Below, one piece after another: positions 20,642 to 21,432 of a stretch of 21,432 bases of DNA. The stretch spans positions 1 through 21,432 of the forward strand of contig DATHGT010000244.1 of the NCBI GenBank assembly GCA_035317605.1, written 5' to 3'. Source of the stretch: DATHGT01 sp035317605 (GTDB lineage Bacteria > Methylomirabilota > Methylomirabilia > Rokubacteriales > CSP1-6). The notes under the pieces were generated by a model. That model was not told the origin of the DNA and ran no database searches. It was given only the letters and a program-made list of their open reading frames with translations. Position 1 is the first letter of the stretch. Every line of letters begins with the position of its first letter. The translations under genes were made by a program, and so were the position numbers.

Positions 20642-20916
20642 TGTTCTACGTGGTGAGCTACGATATCGCCGCCGACGACCGGCGCAACCGCGTGCACGCC
20701 ACGCTGAAGGACTACGGCACGCCGGTCCAGTACAGCGTCTTCGAGTGCGAGGTCGACGCCAAGCGCTTGATCGCGCTCCGGACGAGGCTGGCGCGGCTGA
20801 TCGATCCCAAGGAGGACAACGTGCGGTACTACCGCCTCTGCAAGGACTGCCTGGCGCAGACCGTCATCGTGGGCGAACGCTCCCTGACGACCGATCCCGA
20901 TCACTGGCTCGTGTGA
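20641..20916 (+). CDS. cas2: Cas2 adaptation protein
   Basis: 91-aa ferredoxin-fold protein that bridges two Cas1 dimers during spacer integration. It starts with MFYVVSYDIAADDRRNRV, the standard first beta strand with D8 and its following loop, then YGTPVQYSVFECEVD and RYYRLCKDCLAQTVIVGE. The length is normal and no damage is visible. TGATG couples it to the cas1 stop. The array-2 leader begins directly after it, the usual arrangement for an adaptation module feeding the adjacent array. Confidence 0.95.
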   Translation: MFYVVSYDIAADDRRNRVHATLKDYGTPVQYSVFECEVDAKRLIALRTRLARLIDPKEDNVRYYRLCKDCLAQTVIVGERSLTTDPDHWLV

Positions 20917-21168
20917 GCGCAGGGGACAGACAATCTGTCACGATAGCCCCACGCTTACGAGGGAGACGCCGCCGAGAGCCCTGCATCGGCGGAGGGTTCC
21001 CGTTGTCCCCGTCACATCTCGGTACAGCTTCCAGCCCTGCGATGCCGATGGCAACGCGCTGATATGACGAATCGACGAGCGACACCGACCCTCGTGGACG
21101 AGCCCCGCCGGGGTCCTCCGAAAACCGCTCGAATAACGCCGAGACGGCAGGGGCTTGGAACAGGGTGA
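20917..21168 (+). promoter_or_regulatory. Leader region of CRISPR array 2
   Basis: 252 bp without a convincing gene between the cas2 stop and the first repeat of array 2. Repeat orientation (ATTGAAAC at the 3' end) places the leader on this side. It should contain the array promoter and the Cas1-Cas2 docking site, but I see no clear -35/-10 pair. A small palindrome lies at its start. Confidence 0.6.
20925..20939 (+). other. Short inverted repeat just after cas2
   Basis: GACAGA, CAA, TCTGTC: a perfect 6-bp stem with a 3-nt loop, 8 bp after the cas2 stop. There is no following T-run. It could be a weak terminator, a processing site or a protein-binding palindrome at the leader boundary. Confidence 0.45.
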
Positions 21169-21432
21169 GGCGAGATGAACGTCCCCGACGAGAGGGGATT
21201 GAAACTTGCGATGGGCAGGAGTGGGATGATGGCGTTGGTGCCAGGCGGCGAGATGAACGTCCCCGACGAGAGGGGATTGAAACGCCAACATCGTTCAGGC
21301 GGATCGCGAGCCAGGCATAGGCTGGCCCCAGCCTATGCCTGGGGCCAGCGGCGAGATGAACGTCCCCGACGAGAGGGGATTGAAACGCCACGGACAGACG
21401 CACGCACGCGAATCCGTACTCGCCGGCGAGGC
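21169..21432 (+). CRISPR. CRISPR array 2, adjacent to cas1-cas2, cut by window end
   Basis: Three identical 37-bp repeats at 21169-21205, 21247-21283 and 21350-21386, the same sequence as array 1. A possible fourth begins GGCGAG at 21425 and runs off the window. Spacers are 41, 66 and 38 bp. The 66-bp spacer (21284-21349) is far outside the 34-42 bp range of the others and contains a long palindrome. Uniform repeats suggest this is the more recently active array. Shared repeats mean Cas6 and the Csm complex can use both arrays. Confidence 0.95.
21311..21342 (+). repeat. Perfect 15-bp inverted repeat inside a 66-bp spacer
   Basis: CCAGGCATAGGCTGG (21311-21325), CC, CCAGCCTATGCCTGG (21328-21342). 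The left arm ends 42 bp after the preceding repeat, which is the longest normal spacer length here. A nested pair GCTGGCC (21321-21327) and GGCCAGC (21343-21349) extends the foldback potential to the next repeat. The transcript would form a very stable hairpin. Confidence 0.9.

Noticed and set aside
21311..21342. Palindrome as an intrinsic terminator of array 2
   Set aside because: No T-run follows and another intact repeat and spacer come after it in the same array.
20864..21403. Minus-strand frame across the leader and array 2
   Set aside because: Contains the translated repeat (FQSPLVGDVHLA) several times; not a gene.

Overview
The window is high-GC bacterial DNA with tightly overlapping genes (ATGA and GTGA junctions) and strong G/C preference at third codon positions. 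An aerobic haem-copper oxidase operon followed by a universal-stress/PCP_red fusion suggests a soil or sediment bacterium, possibly of the Methylomirabilota/Rokubacteria type. That placement is inference from gene content and base composition only.

Region 1 (1-6700, + strand) is an aa3-type cytochrome c oxidase operon. It holds the 3' part of ctaD (subunit I), ctaA (haem A synthase), ctaB (haem O synthase), a 36-aa one-helix protein, two different subunit III genes separated by a 98-aa secreted or anchored protein, subunit IV, a DUF983 zinc-ribbon membrane protein and a secreted cupredoxin-like/carboxypeptidase-regulatory-like protein. Nearly every junction overlaps by a few bases, so the genes are probably translationally coupled. 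Between ctaA and ctaB lie a 9-bp-stem hairpin and three tandem 15-bp repeats.

Region 2 (6720-9975) begins with a 634-aa fusion: two universal stress domains, three PCP_red-like domains and a rubredoxin-like zinc ribbon. Three small retropepsin-like (DTG) aspartic protease genes follow on the minus strand. Two of them share a duplicated 44-bp upstream block, and a 57-bp stray copy of the PCP_red coding sequence lies between them.

Region 3 (9907-19048, + strand) is a type III-A (Csm) CRISPR-Cas operon behind a sigma70-like promoter: cas6, cas10, csm2, csm3, csm4, csm5. Accessory genes follow: a Card1/Can2-like CARF nuclease, a short one-helix protein with a SAVED/CARF-like domain, and an overlapping 87-aa Csx3-like protein. 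Cas10 keeps its GGDD cyclase motif but has lost the HD nuclease motif. The system therefore probably acts through target-RNA cleavage by Csm3 and cyclic oligoadenylate signalling to the nuclease and the membrane protein, with the Csx3-like protein as a possible modulator.

Region 4 (18146-21432) is a patchwork of CRISPR DNA and gene wreckage. It contains a degenerate repeat pair at 18146-18247; array 1 (about 19180-19514, decaying at its 3' end); a 3' fragment of a fourth retropepsin gene; an internal fragment of a radical SAM gene; a cas1 that keeps the catalytic domain but lacks its N-terminal domain; an intact cas2; a 252-bp leader; and array 2, which runs off the window. One array-2 spacer is 66 bp long and contains a perfect 32-bp palindrome. 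Sequences related to the retropepsin genes lie on both sides of the csm operon, which suggests recombination built or rearranged this locus. No tRNA, rRNA or transposase gene was recognised.
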